Assembly (NCBI GenBank): GCA_021734005.1
Contig: JAIPJV010000108.1
Span: 1 to 7,122 of the forward strand
Source of the DNA: Fidelibacterota bacterium
GTDB lineage: Bacteria > Fidelibacterota > UBA2242 > JAFGTP01
Length of the DNA stretch: 7,122 nt
Direction: 5' to 3'
Below, piece after piece: positions 1 to 6,320 of the stretch. Both the position numbers and the translations under genes were made by a program. The notes under the pieces are model-generated. The model made no database searches. It saw only the letters and a program-made list of their open reading frames with translations, and was not told the DNA's origin. Numbering within the stretch: the first letter of the stretch is position 1; each line of letters begins with the position of its first letter.

Positions 1-1007
1 ACCAGTCCATCCTGATCATTATCAAAAGCAACTTGAGCAGAATCATGAGAATCATCCCGATGAACAAATATTTGCTTTAATTTTTTGAGATCAACTCTCT
101 GAAAATCTGTAGAATCGCCATGAGAAAAACTGCCTTTTTCCATAAAGTGTAAAGCCATATAATCAAGTTCAATTTTTAGATCCCGCATGGGATTGTGGAT
201 TTCAACATAGCCCATATTGACCATTTCACCACAAATCGGGCATTCAACAACACCGCGCATCTTATGATCAATTCTATAGCAGCTATCCTGAACTGTGTCA
301 TTTGGCAAAGAATCAATTAGTTGAAAATATTTATAAGCCAGATATTCATCTTCTTGGGAACTCAGAGTAAAATATCCTGACAAAATCTCTTCCTGATAAT
401 TTAAATAATTTTTGCCCATATCATCCTCAACTGGCAATAGATGAGCATCTTGAGCCTTGAGTCCGCTTCCCAAAGCGACCATGATTAAAGCAGACACGGC
501 CGTTTTTTTGAATAGTTCCGAATTTCGGCTATTCTGGTCTTCCCTTTTATCAAGACTTTCATAGATCTCTCTGTATAATGGTATTAAATCTGGAGTAATT
601 TTACAGCCAGGACAGGCCCAGTAAAAAAGGAGTTCCTGCCCCTGGTCTTCGAATCCATTTTCACTATAACCATTCTCAAGAAAATTATCAATGCAACATT
701 CAGGATAGCCGAACAATTGCCCCTCTATAAATTTTTCTTGATAATTGTTTGTAATTGGCTGATTATTAAAGTGGCCTGCGTAAATTTTCAAATATTTATT
801 ATTTCTGCTGAAAATTAATTCCTTAGTTTTACTACCATTTTGGAGATACCTGTTGACGACTTGTGTCTTCAAACCCAGATTATGCAAAGATTCAATATTT
901 TGAGAATAGAAATCCATTTCCCACCTGCTGAGAGGTTTTACCTTTTTTTCTGTCAAATGGGCTAAGTAGATGAATTCTTTTTCCAATTTCTGATAATAAT
1001 CGGACAT
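1..1007 (-). CDS. Partial GYPECC-domain protein with internal hydrophobic segment and EF-hand-like loops (C-terminus off the left edge)
   Basis: An open frame starts at ATG 1007 and runs through the left edge, giving 335 readable codons without a stop. A GGGGAG ribosome site at 1014-1019 lies 6 nt before the start. Residues 1-165 hold the motif GYPECC (100-105) and a CPGC pair (132-135), resembling the cysteine motif of DUF483-type proteins. Residues 166-188 (KKTAVSALIMVALGSGLKAQ within them) look like a signal peptide or membrane helix placed inside the protein. After it come a degenerate acidic stretch (PVEDD, about 192-196), a CPICG motif (256-260), a conserved-looking patch NMGYVEIHNP (264-273), a GSFSHGD segment (292-298), and the loop DNDQDGL (329-335), which is EF-hand-like and is cut by the edge. 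The gene lies 23 nt after the lipoprotein gene and is probably co-transcribed with it. Function is unknown. Metal and calcium binding are inferences from the motifs. The frame is secure; the family assignment is tentative. Confidence 0.85.
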   Translation of the reverse strand, partial: MSDYYQKLEKEFIYLAHLTEKKVKPLSRWEMDFYSQNIESLHNLGLKTQVVNRYLQNGSKTKELIFSRNNKYLKIYAGHFNNQPITNNYQEKFIEGQLFGYPECCIDNFLENGYSENGFEDQGQELLFYWACPGCKITPDLIPLYREIYESLDKREDQNSRNSELFKKTAVSALIMVALGSGLKAQDAHLLPVEDDMGKNYLNYQEEILSGYFTLSSQEDEYLAYKYFQLIDSLPNDTVQDSCYRIDHKMRGVVECPICGEMVNMGYVEIHNPMRDLKIELDYMALHFMEKGSFSHGDSTDFQRVDLKKLKQIFVHRDDSHDSAQVAFDNDQDGL

Positions 1008-1030
1008 ACTCCTCTCCCCTACATTAGGAT

Positions 1031-1486
1031 TTACTTCTTACTGGCTTCAAAAGTCCCGTAATTAATCACACCAGCAAATGTTGCATAAGACCATTCTCCA
1101 GTATATTTCTCATTTTCCAGATTGCCATCAAGAAATACATTATTGTCCATCATGTTAGGATGCAAATTCAACCAGAGCCGGGTATCTTGATGCCATTCTC
1201 CGATAAGTTCTCCTTCACCCAGCATGGCCTGGGGTATTCCACTATCATTTGCAGCGCTAAAGCTCCAGCTTCCCGAAATTCTTTCCTTATCTACGGAATC
1301 TAATTTTGTAAACTGAAGTTCCAGGGTACCTGTTACTATTTTTCTACCCGTCGAATCAAAAGCTGTGTAATTGTAAGTATTCTCAAGACCTTCCTGGTTA
1401 TCTTCACTATCGAAAATATCGCTACAATTTATTATCAAAATGATAGGTAACAAAAATATGAAGTATTTAAAATATTTATTAGTCAT
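1031..1486 (-). CDS. Small lipoprotein of unknown function, probable beta-barrel or beta-sandwich
   Basis: The product has 151 residues. It begins with a hydrophobic type II signal (residues 8-20) ending in the lipobox-like IINC, so Cys21 is the likely lipidated residue. Acidic residues follow at once (SDIFDSEDNQEG). The mature part is rich in alternating polar/hydrophobic stretches and glycine-tryptophan pairs (GSWSF 72-76, GEWH 96-99, GEWSY 130-134), with LNLHPN (106-111) and DNNVFLDGN (114-122). This suggests a small all-beta fold. No catalytic motif is visible. The ATG lies 2 nt after the serpin stop, and its GGAGGAG ribosome site is within the final serpin codons, so translation is probably coupled to the serpin. 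It would sit anchored in the inner or outer membrane facing the periplasm or surface. I do not recognise a named family. Confidence 0.88.
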   Translation of the reverse strand: MTNKYFKYFIFLLPIILIINCSDIFDSEDNQEGLENTYNYTAFDSTGRKIVTGTLELQFTKLDSVDKERISGSWSFSAANDSGIPQAMLGEGELIGEWHQDTRLWLNLHPNMMDNNVFLDGNLENEKYTGEWSYATFAGVINYGTFEASKK

Positions 1487-1488
1487 CT

Positions 1489-2745
1489 TTACTCCTCCAG
1501 CCTAAAAATTTTACCTAAAAATAATAAGGTTTTAGTTTTGCAATCCCGAATAGCAAAAAGAAAAGGACGATCAATCCGCATTACAACTGGCTTTTCGCGG
1601 GGGTATGCCGCAGTTACTTTCATTCTTGCTGATGTCACAGCAGCCGCTTCAGTACCCTTTTCATCGACCTCTAGATAACTTTTATGAAGTAGTTCATCTA
1701 TAAATAGTTGCTTTCCCAATTGTTCATTTATATCGGAAAAATCGGACAAATCAGGATCAAAGGCAGCTGGCATTCCCATACTTTTTAACACATCGTTGAG
1801 ATTGATTTCATATTCCATCTTAAACTTAGGCAGAAATAATTTGACTTCCTGTTTATTTAAATTACTGATCAAATTTTCCCATTTATTCTTAGAAAGGCTT
1901 TTTGAAAGGGCCCTTATTGATAAATTTTTATCGGGTAATATGATAATCATACTGAAATTCTTATTTCCATAAGATAGTTTGATAATTTGACCTTCAGGAG
2001 CAGAATAATAATCAAATTCTTCCTTAGTTTGCATCAGTGAGCATTTTTCTGGGTTTCCATCATAAGTATAAAATGTATCCGGTCTGGTTTTTTGCGGATC
2101 AAATTGTTCAGCCCACCTGGCTTTAAAATAGATCGCATTGATCAAAAACATAATAGTTTGGGCATCGAGAGGTCCTTCGACAATCTTTTGTATCTTATTT
2201 TTAGTGGATTGCCGAACCCAGTGGTTAATTTTTTCGGCAGCAACGGACTCACTGAAATCCATATTTTCAATTCTTGCATCGTAATATTTTTTATTTATTT
2301 CAAGAAAGCTGTCTTGAATCGGAAAAGATTCCTTTATCCACATTGAATTGCCAATTTCAAACTGTACTTCTTTATCTTTTTGGCTCAGTGAATCCATATA
2401 ATGCTTCACCATTTTGTTGAAAGTATTTTTTTGTTCCTTTTCTATGCTCAGAGTTTTTTCAATTTGACGCGCGGTGGTTTCCCGGGCACCATTCAAAACC
2501 ATTCCCAGAGTCATTGAAATACTCAAAGGCGAAATACAGATATTTTCTTTAGAATGACTGGAATCAATAGAATGAAAGATGTCAAAGGCAAAATTATTCC
2601 AATCCTGATAACTTACTTCATTATTTGCTATCTTTTTTATTTCAGGTGCCTTTCGTTTTGAAAGTTGGGCTGCGAAAATTGATGTAAATGCAAGAGCGAT
2701 AATCACTAAGAATATACTTAATTGCTTTAATGAATGAGATAGCAC
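1489..2745 (-). CDS. Secreted serpin (serine/cysteine protease inhibitor, family I4)
   Basis: The 418-residue product is a full-length serpin with an N-terminal Sec signal (hydrophobic residues 9-26, likely cleavage near Ala25-Ala26). Visible family marks are ENICISPLSI (67-76), INHWVRQSTKNKI (173-185), NAIYFKARW (203-211), LPKFKMEYEINL (305-316), HKSYLEVDEKGTEAAA (354-369) and the C-terminal DRPFLFAIRD (392-401). The hinge EKGTEAAAV has Thr at P14 and alanines at P12-P10, the pattern of inhibitory serpins that trap proteases by loop insertion. Counting 17 residues from the hinge Glu362 places P1 at about Thr378 (VT/AA), but the loop is about five residues longer than in alpha-1-antitrypsin, so the scissile bond is uncertain; Arg374 and Lys376 are nearby alternatives. 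The start is GTG, supported by AAAGGAG 8 nt upstream. It would act in the periplasm or outside the cell. Its neighbours are an outer-membrane protein and lipoproteins. Confidence 0.96.
   Translation of the reverse strand: MLSHSLKQLSIFLVIIALAFTSIFAAQLSKRKAPEIKKIANNEVSYQDWNNFAFDIFHSIDSSHSKENICISPLSISMTLGMVLNGARETTARQIEKTLSIEKEQKNTFNKMVKHYMDSLSQKDKEVQFEIGNSMWIKESFPIQDSFLEINKKYYDARIENMDFSESVAAEKINHWVRQSTKNKIQKIVEGPLDAQTIMFLINAIYFKARWAEQFDPQKTRPDTFYTYDGNPEKCSLMQTKEEFDYYSAPEGQIIKLSYGNKNFSMIIILPDKNLSIRALSKSLSKNKWENLISNLNKQEVKLFLPKFKMEYEINLNDVLKSMGMPAAFDPDLSDFSDINEQLGKQLFIDELLHKSYLEVDEKGTEAAAVTSARMKVTAAYPREKPVVMRIDRPFLFAIRDCKTKTLLFLGKIFRLEE
1492..1498 (-). promoter_or_regulatory. Ribosome binding site of the 151-residue lipoprotein, inside the serpin 3' end
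   Basis: GGAGGAG on the minus strand is formed by the last two Glu codons of the serpin and the base before them, and lies 5 nt from the ATG at 1486. The serpin stop falls between this site and the start, which is the arrangement expected for translational coupling. Confidence 0.75.
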
Positions 2746-2753
2746 AGATATTT

Positions 2754-2760
2754 CTCCTTT
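2754..2760 (-). promoter_or_regulatory. Ribosome binding site that supports the serpin GTG start
   Basis: AAAGGAG on the minus strand lies 8 nt before GTG 2745. No ATG at comparable spacing is available, and this start gives a complete signal peptide, so the GTG is preferred. Confidence 0.75.
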
Positions 2761-2781
2761 TAATAGGTTTATATTCCGGCT

Positions 2782-4557
2782 TTATAGTTCCAATTCCATT
2801 CCTAGAACCCAGCCAGTCGTTTCAAAAAAATCAGTTCTGGATTTTACATATACATTTATTCCCAATGGATGGTGGTAAATTGCTCCCAGATTGACATTTG
2901 TTGAGCGTTTTAATTCTAGTGATGGATCGGAGGTATATTTTTCATACCGATTGACTTCATGGTCATCAATTACAATTTGTCCGTCATCCCATTTTTTATA
3001 AATTTTATCAGGATAGATCAAATCACCTGATGATTTGCTATCATTGATTTCAAATAGCAGGCTTGTACCGGCCAATATTTGAAAATTTTCTCCAACTTCA
3101 ATTTTAAATCCGAGCGGCACTCCTATTTTCCAGTTTTTTTCCTCCATATTGTATTCATAGTCCTTTTCAAATTCCCGCTCATACTCAACAGTACCTGGTT
3201 CATGTTCTGTATATTGAATAAACCGGTCGTAATAATAATTTGATGATTCATTGATATTAGTTTCCAGTGTATGCCGGGATACATATAGACCGGTAAAAAA
3301 TGACCACTTTTCCGGTTTATAAACTAGAGCTGTATATAATTCATAATGATCAGCGGACCTCTCGCCTGAGCCAATTAGATCAGAATCAGTTGATTCCCAT
3401 GAGGTTCTGCGTCTAAAATGATAACTGCCATTATCATAATAATCATAAGTTCGATCTGTAAAGGATGTATCAAAAGAATTTATTTTCCCATTAATATCGG
3501 CCTGATTCCAGGTGCCTCTTATTCCTGACCGAATCTTCCATTTCTTAGCTATTTCCCTTTCTATATTCAAGGAAAATTGATAACGCTCATCATCAGATTT
3601 ATAATTTTCTTGCCTTTGCAAATTAAACTTATTAATGCTGAAATAACGGGTATCTTCCGCATCTTCAGACCAGGAATAGGTTGTATCCAGCATATTGCGA
3701 TCATCTTCCGATGAACCTGTCATATAACTGCCATGGATTCCCAATTTTGTAGATTTGTTGATTTCATACAATAACCCGGCTGCAAATTCAATATGGTCAC
3801 CATCTACATCCAGTCCCTCATCATTAAGATCAGCATAATCATAATGGGGATTTTCCGACCATCCGGAATCGTAAAGATCACCATTTCTACGAAAAATATA
3901 ATTACCCAATCTAATCCCCAGATCAAGTTTATTGGAAATCTGATAACCAAGATAAAGTTCAGCCTGATTGGCAAGAACCTTTTGCTGATTATCATCAACC
4001 TCCAGAGCTTTAAGTTCGATATCTGAATAGCTATTGCTGATTGCATCTTCATTCCAGAATCCAGTGTAAACATTTGCGGTTCGAAAAGGTCCATAATCAA
4101 AAATAGATCTATTAATTAATCCAATTGATATTTTTTTGGTCAATTCTTTTACCATGGCAAAATGATAGATCGGTGTCATATTCAAGGAACTAATAGGCGA
4201 ATTATAAACCCAGGCCGGAACAATAGCAATATCACTTAAATAGGCCTCCTGATAAGCTGGATTGAGGTAATAATTCTGGGATTGAGCCTGTCCATTATAA
4301 TCCAATTCAAGATAAAAGGAATTTTGCTTTGAACTCAAGATTGCAGCAGGATTCCAGCCAAGTTCCGAATAAGTATTTCCCAGCATAGATTTTGTATAGC
4401 TACCAAATACACTGGTCGCAATCGACTGAAAATTAATTGCATCCATATAATAGGGAATAGGTGGAGTATGTACATTCGGTTGGGGCACTTCAGATTGAAG
4501 AAGGAGAGGAAGGGATATAACCTGAAAAAATACTAGATAGTAGATTAATTTTTTCAT
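2782..4557 (-). CDS. Probable outer-membrane beta-barrel protein
   Basis: The product has 591 residues. It starts with a Sec signal (MKKLIYYLVF, hydrophobic to about residue 20, probable cleavage near Ser22). After the signal comes a region ending in GWNPAAI (67-73), the NPA motif seen early in FadL/PorV-like outer-membrane barrels. The rest is a long run of aromatic, alternating strands (for example FYLELDYNG 81-89) separated by acidic Asp/Tyr/Asn-rich loops, with no cytoplasmic-type domain. It ends in GWVLGMELEL, consistent with a last transmembrane strand, although the final residue is Leu rather than the common Phe or Trp. Strand count and cargo cannot be told by eye. It begins 4 nt after the preceding lipoprotein stop and ends 36 nt before the serpin, so the three are probably co-expressed. 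A porin, a lipid transporter or a purely structural barrel all remain possible. Confidence 0.85.
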   Translation of the reverse strand: MKKLIYYLVFFQVISLPLLLQSEVPQPNVHTPPIPYYMDAINFQSIATSVFGSYTKSMLGNTYSELGWNPAAILSSKQNSFYLELDYNGQAQSQNYYLNPAYQEAYLSDIAIVPAWVYNSPISSLNMTPIYHFAMVKELTKKISIGLINRSIFDYGPFRTANVYTGFWNEDAISNSYSDIELKALEVDDNQQKVLANQAELYLGYQISNKLDLGIRLGNYIFRRNGDLYDSGWSENPHYDYADLNDEGLDVDGDHIEFAAGLLYEINKSTKLGIHGSYMTGSSEDDRNMLDTTYSWSEDAEDTRYFSINKFNLQRQENYKSDDERYQFSLNIEREIAKKWKIRSGIRGTWNQADINGKINSFDTSFTDRTYDYYDNGSYHFRRRTSWESTDSDLIGSGERSADHYELYTALVYKPEKWSFFTGLYVSRHTLETNINESSNYYYDRFIQYTEHEPGTVEYEREFEKDYEYNMEEKNWKIGVPLGFKIEVGENFQILAGTSLLFEINDSKSSGDLIYPDKIYKKWDDGQIVIDDHEVNRYEKYTSDPSLELKRSTNVNLGAIYHHPLGINVYVKSRTDFFETTGWVLGMELEL

Positions 4558-4561
4558 TATC

Positions 4562-4879
4562 CTAGCCCTCTATTTTGTGGATTTCTCTGAGTTTTATGAG
4601 GATTCCACTCATATAGATACTAGCCTGGTCCTCGCATTTTTCACCTTCGTATTTGACTCGTAAGCTATCCTCCATAAATTCAGGAAAATCTTCTTTAATA
4701 TTTACTGGTACATAATTATCGCCATCATAGTCGGCAATTTCATAAAATCCACCTTCAATAGATTGGTAGATCACATATCCTCTGCCCGAGATTTTTTCCT
4801 CCGGATTTAAAATGCCCTTACAATTTATAAGAAGAATTAATACTAAAAAAATCATTAATATAAGTATTGCAGTTCTCAT
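4562..4879 (-). CDS. Small lipoprotein with a GGFY...SIYMSG core
   Basis: The 105-residue product has a very hydrophobic type II signal (residues 4-19) ending in LINC, making Cys20 the likely lipid anchor. The mature part is one compact domain: GYVIYQSIEGGFYEIADYDGD (start about residue 34), then NYVPVNI, SLRVKYEGE and ASIYMSGILIKL. From memory this order (a GGFY/GGFW turn, an Asp-Gly pair, a Y.P.N segment, LRV, then S..M.G) recurs in short uncharacterised bacterial and archaeal proteins thought to be small beta-barrels, but no function is established. It is the first gene of the leftward set. Its ATG is preceded by TGGAG about 10 nt upstream. Its stop lies 4 nt before the barrel gene, and its last codons carry that gene's ribosome site. 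The two products may work as a membrane pair, but that is only an inference. Confidence 0.85.
   Translation of the reverse strand: MRTAILILMIFLVLILLINCKGILNPEEKISGRGYVIYQSIEGGFYEIADYDGDNYVPVNIKEDFPEFMEDSLRVKYEGEKCEDQASIYMSGILIKLREIHKIEG
4566..4570 (-). promoter_or_regulatory. Ribosome binding site of the barrel gene inside the upstream lipoprotein's last codons
   Basis: GAGGG on the minus strand is made by the last Glu and Gly codons of the 105-residue lipoprotein and lies 8 nt from the ATG at 4557. The TAG stop falls in the spacer, so ribosomes finishing the lipoprotein could restart on the barrel gene. Confidence 0.6.
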
Positions 4880-4921
4880 GGTTTTTTAACTCCAATAATT
4901 ATTATGAGATCTTTTTTCTGC

Positions 4922-5050
4922 TGGCAAAATATTTGTTATATTTTCTTTATATTTCTGGTAACTCGAATTTTTCTGTCCCGTTACACTACAATAAGGTAAT
5001 ATTTCTAGCATATATTGTCAATTGTATTTGTAATAAGAATATGGCAAAAT
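4922..5050. repeat. Direct repeat TGGCAAAAT, two copies 120 bp apart
   Basis: The 9-mer TGGCAAAAT occurs at 4922-4930 and again at 5042-5050. The copies flank the candidate minus-strand promoter, one upstream of its -35 box and one in the presumed leader. This could be a pair of regulator sites, but in AT-rich DNA a 9-bp match may be chance. Confidence 0.3.
4993..5021 (-). promoter_or_regulatory. Candidate promoter for the leftward operon
   Basis: On the minus strand a perfect TTGACA lies at 5021-5016. After a 17-nt spacer comes TACCTT at 4998-4993, which matches only three of six bases of the sigma70 -10 box. The downstream TACCTTATTG also loosely resembles the TAnnTTTG element of Bacteroidota promoters. 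If used, transcription would start near 4985 and leave a leader of about 105 nt before the ATG at 4879. Confidence 0.35.
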
Positions 5051-5084
5051 TAAAATAAAAATTAACTGCAGGATTAATTTAAAG

Positions 5085-5113
5085 GCAGCCAAAATTTCAA
5101 CCAATTTTACTGC
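5085..5113. repeat. Imperfect inverted repeat upstream of hydE
   Basis: The arms are GCAG-CC-AAAATT (5085-5096) and AATTTT-A-CTGC (5103-5113), giving ten base pairs with a small 2/1 internal bulge around a 6-nt loop. It lies about 80 nt before the GTG of hydE. It could be an operator for a dimeric regulator or a leader hairpin. No T-run follows, so it is not a typical terminator. Confidence 0.35.
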
Positions 5114-5179
5114 TTAACTGAATTATAAATATTATTTTCACCATAAAATATTTAATTTATCCCGTTATTTCAGGCAGAT

Positions 5180-5186
5180 AAGGGAG
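5180..5186 (+). promoter_or_regulatory. Ribosome binding site that supports the hydE GTG start
   Basis: AAGGGAG lies 5 nt before GTG 5192. This start places the cluster cysteines at 61, 65 and 68, close to their position (63, 67, 70) in the Thermotoga maritima enzyme as I recall it. Confidence 0.75.
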
Positions 5187-5191
5187 CAAGT

Positions 5192-6292
5192 GTGTCCAAA
5201 CTTAAAACCATTTTATCAAAAGATAAATTATCCCGTCAGGACATTATATATTTACTTAGTCTAGAAAACAAATCAGAAATTGAGGAACTTTTCACTCACG
5301 CTAATAATTTAACTAAGAAGGTTTTGGGACAGAATGTCTATCTCAGGGGTCTTATAGAATTCAGTAATATTTGCAACCGAAATTGCAAATATTGTGGGAT
5401 CCGAAAAAGCAATTCAGAAGTAGAAAGATATACAATGGAAATGCAGGAGATTCAAGAAGCTGCACGATGGACTTATCAACAGGGTTTTGGTTCTCTGGTT
5501 TTACAAAGTGGCGAGAGAAGTGATCCGGAATTCCTTAAATTTGTTGACAATATTTTGCAAAATGTTAAAGAACTTTCCAATGACCGACTCGGTGTAACAA
5601 TGTCTGTCGGCGAGCAGTCGCTGGAAACATACAATAGATGGTATGAATCTGGTGCCCATCGCTATTTGCTTCGTGTGGAAACAACCAATGCTGACCTTTA
5701 TCAAAAAATCCACCCATCCTGCCATTCTCTAAAAGAAAGAATCGAGGCTCTTGACAGAATTCAAAAAAGCGGCTATCAGGTGGGAACCGGGGTTATGATC
5801 GGTTTGCCGGGCCAAACAATTCAAGACCTGGCTGATGATATAATTTTTATGGAAGAAAAGGATATCGATATGATCGGAATGGGGCCCTATATCCCCCACA
5901 TAAATACTCCGCTAAACAAAACAGTTAAAAACTTTGACGCTAAGAAACAACTGCAACTGGCATTAAAAATGATAGCAGTAACCAGAATATATCTACCAGA
6001 CGTCAATATCGCTTCCACAACAGCCTATGGTGCCTTGAGCGAAAAAGGCAAGGGTCAGGCCTTGCAATGCGGCGCAAATGTGATCATGCCTAATTTGACG
6101 CCCCGCAAGTATCAGGAAAATTATAAATTGTACGAAAATAAACCTGCTTTTTTAGCCAGTTATAAACGCGATTTTGATAAGTTAAAAGATGAGATTAAAG
6201 CTACTGGAAAAACAATTGGTTTTAACAAATGGGGCGATAGTCCTCATTATTTCAAGCGAACTGGCGAGTCAAGGAATCAATTTCAAGCATGA
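5192..6292 (+). CDS. hydE: [FeFe] hydrogenase H-cluster radical SAM maturase HydE
   Basis: HydE is a cytoplasmic radical SAM enzyme that works with HydG and HydF to build the organometallic 2Fe subcluster of [FeFe] hydrogenase. The 366-residue product has the CX3CX2C motif (Cys61, Cys65, Cys68 in CNRNCKYCGIRKSN) that binds the SAM-activating 4Fe-4S cluster. It also has QSGE (105-108), SVGEQSLETYNRW (138-150), HRYLLRVETTN (156-166), GLPGQT (204-209), GMGPYIPHINTPL (229-241), ASTTAYG (274-280) and CGANVIMPNLTPRKY (293-307), all close to known HydE sequences and unlike the corresponding PylB motif. The C-terminal cysteines (CX7CX2C) that hold a second, dispensable cluster in some HydE proteins are absent; the tail has no cysteine after 293. 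The usual partners hydF, hydG and hydA are not in the window. A C25-type peptidase gene follows after 28 nt. The start is GTG with a good ribosome site. Confidence 0.95.
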   Translation: MSKLKTILSKDKLSRQDIIYLLSLENKSEIEELFTHANNLTKKVLGQNVYLRGLIEFSNICNRNCKYCGIRKSNSEVERYTMEMQEIQEAARWTYQQGFGSLVLQSGERSDPEFLKFVDNILQNVKELSNDRLGVTMSVGEQSLETYNRWYESGAHRYLLRVETTNADLYQKIHPSCHSLKERIEALDRIQKSGYQVGTGVMIGLPGQTIQDLADDIIFMEEKDIDMIGMGPYIPHINTPLNKTVKNFDAKKQLQLALKMIAVTRIYLPDVNIASTTAYGALSEKGKGQALQCGANVIMPNLTPRKYQENYKLYENKPAFLASYKRDFDKLKDEIKATGKTIGFNKWGDSPHYFKRTGESRNQFQA

Positions 6293-6320
6293 TTCAGTTT
6301 AATTAACCTAGAGAAAGCCT

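Larger units (their letters stand above)
4880..5191. other. Divergent intergenic region, 312 nt, AT-rich
   Basis: This stretch separates the leftward envelope genes from the rightward hydE gene, so it must carry the start signals for both. It is strongly AT-rich. I see one minus-strand promoter candidate, a 9-bp direct repeat and one imperfect inverted repeat, listed separately. No convincing sigma70-type promoter for hydE stands out, although the block around 5121-5160 has several TATAAA-like runs. No tRNA, riboswitch or terminator with a GC-rich stem and T-run was recognised, and no believable small gene. Confidence 0.8.

Noticed and set aside
2092..2346. Plus-strand open frame of 84 codons
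   Set aside because: It lies wholly inside the serpin gene on the opposite strand, has no good ribosome site, and its translation shows no protein-like pattern.
3793..4100. Open frames on both strands inside the barrel gene
   Set aside because: Both are contained in the 591-residue gene in other frames and have low-complexity, Ile/Met-rich translations, as expected from AT-rich shadow frames.
4867..5058. Plus-strand open frame of 63 codons in the divergent region
   Set aside because: It overlaps the lipoprotein start on the opposite strand, has no Shine-Dalgarno sequence, and its Phe/Tyr/Asn-rich translation fits translated AT-rich noncoding DNA.
5501..5725. Minus-strand open frame of 74 codons
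   Set aside because: It is antisense within hydE, where the plus-strand frame matches a known family over its whole length.
5192..6292. Biotin synthase (BioB) or PylB as the identity of the radical SAM gene
   Set aside because: The cysteine motif context NRNCKYCGIR and the QSGE, RYLLRVETTN and ANVIMPNLTP motifs fit HydE better, and no biotin or pyrrolysine genes are nearby.
6293..6320. Possible terminator between hydE and the peptidase gene
   Set aside because: The 28-nt gap has no stem with a following T-run, so read-through is more likely.
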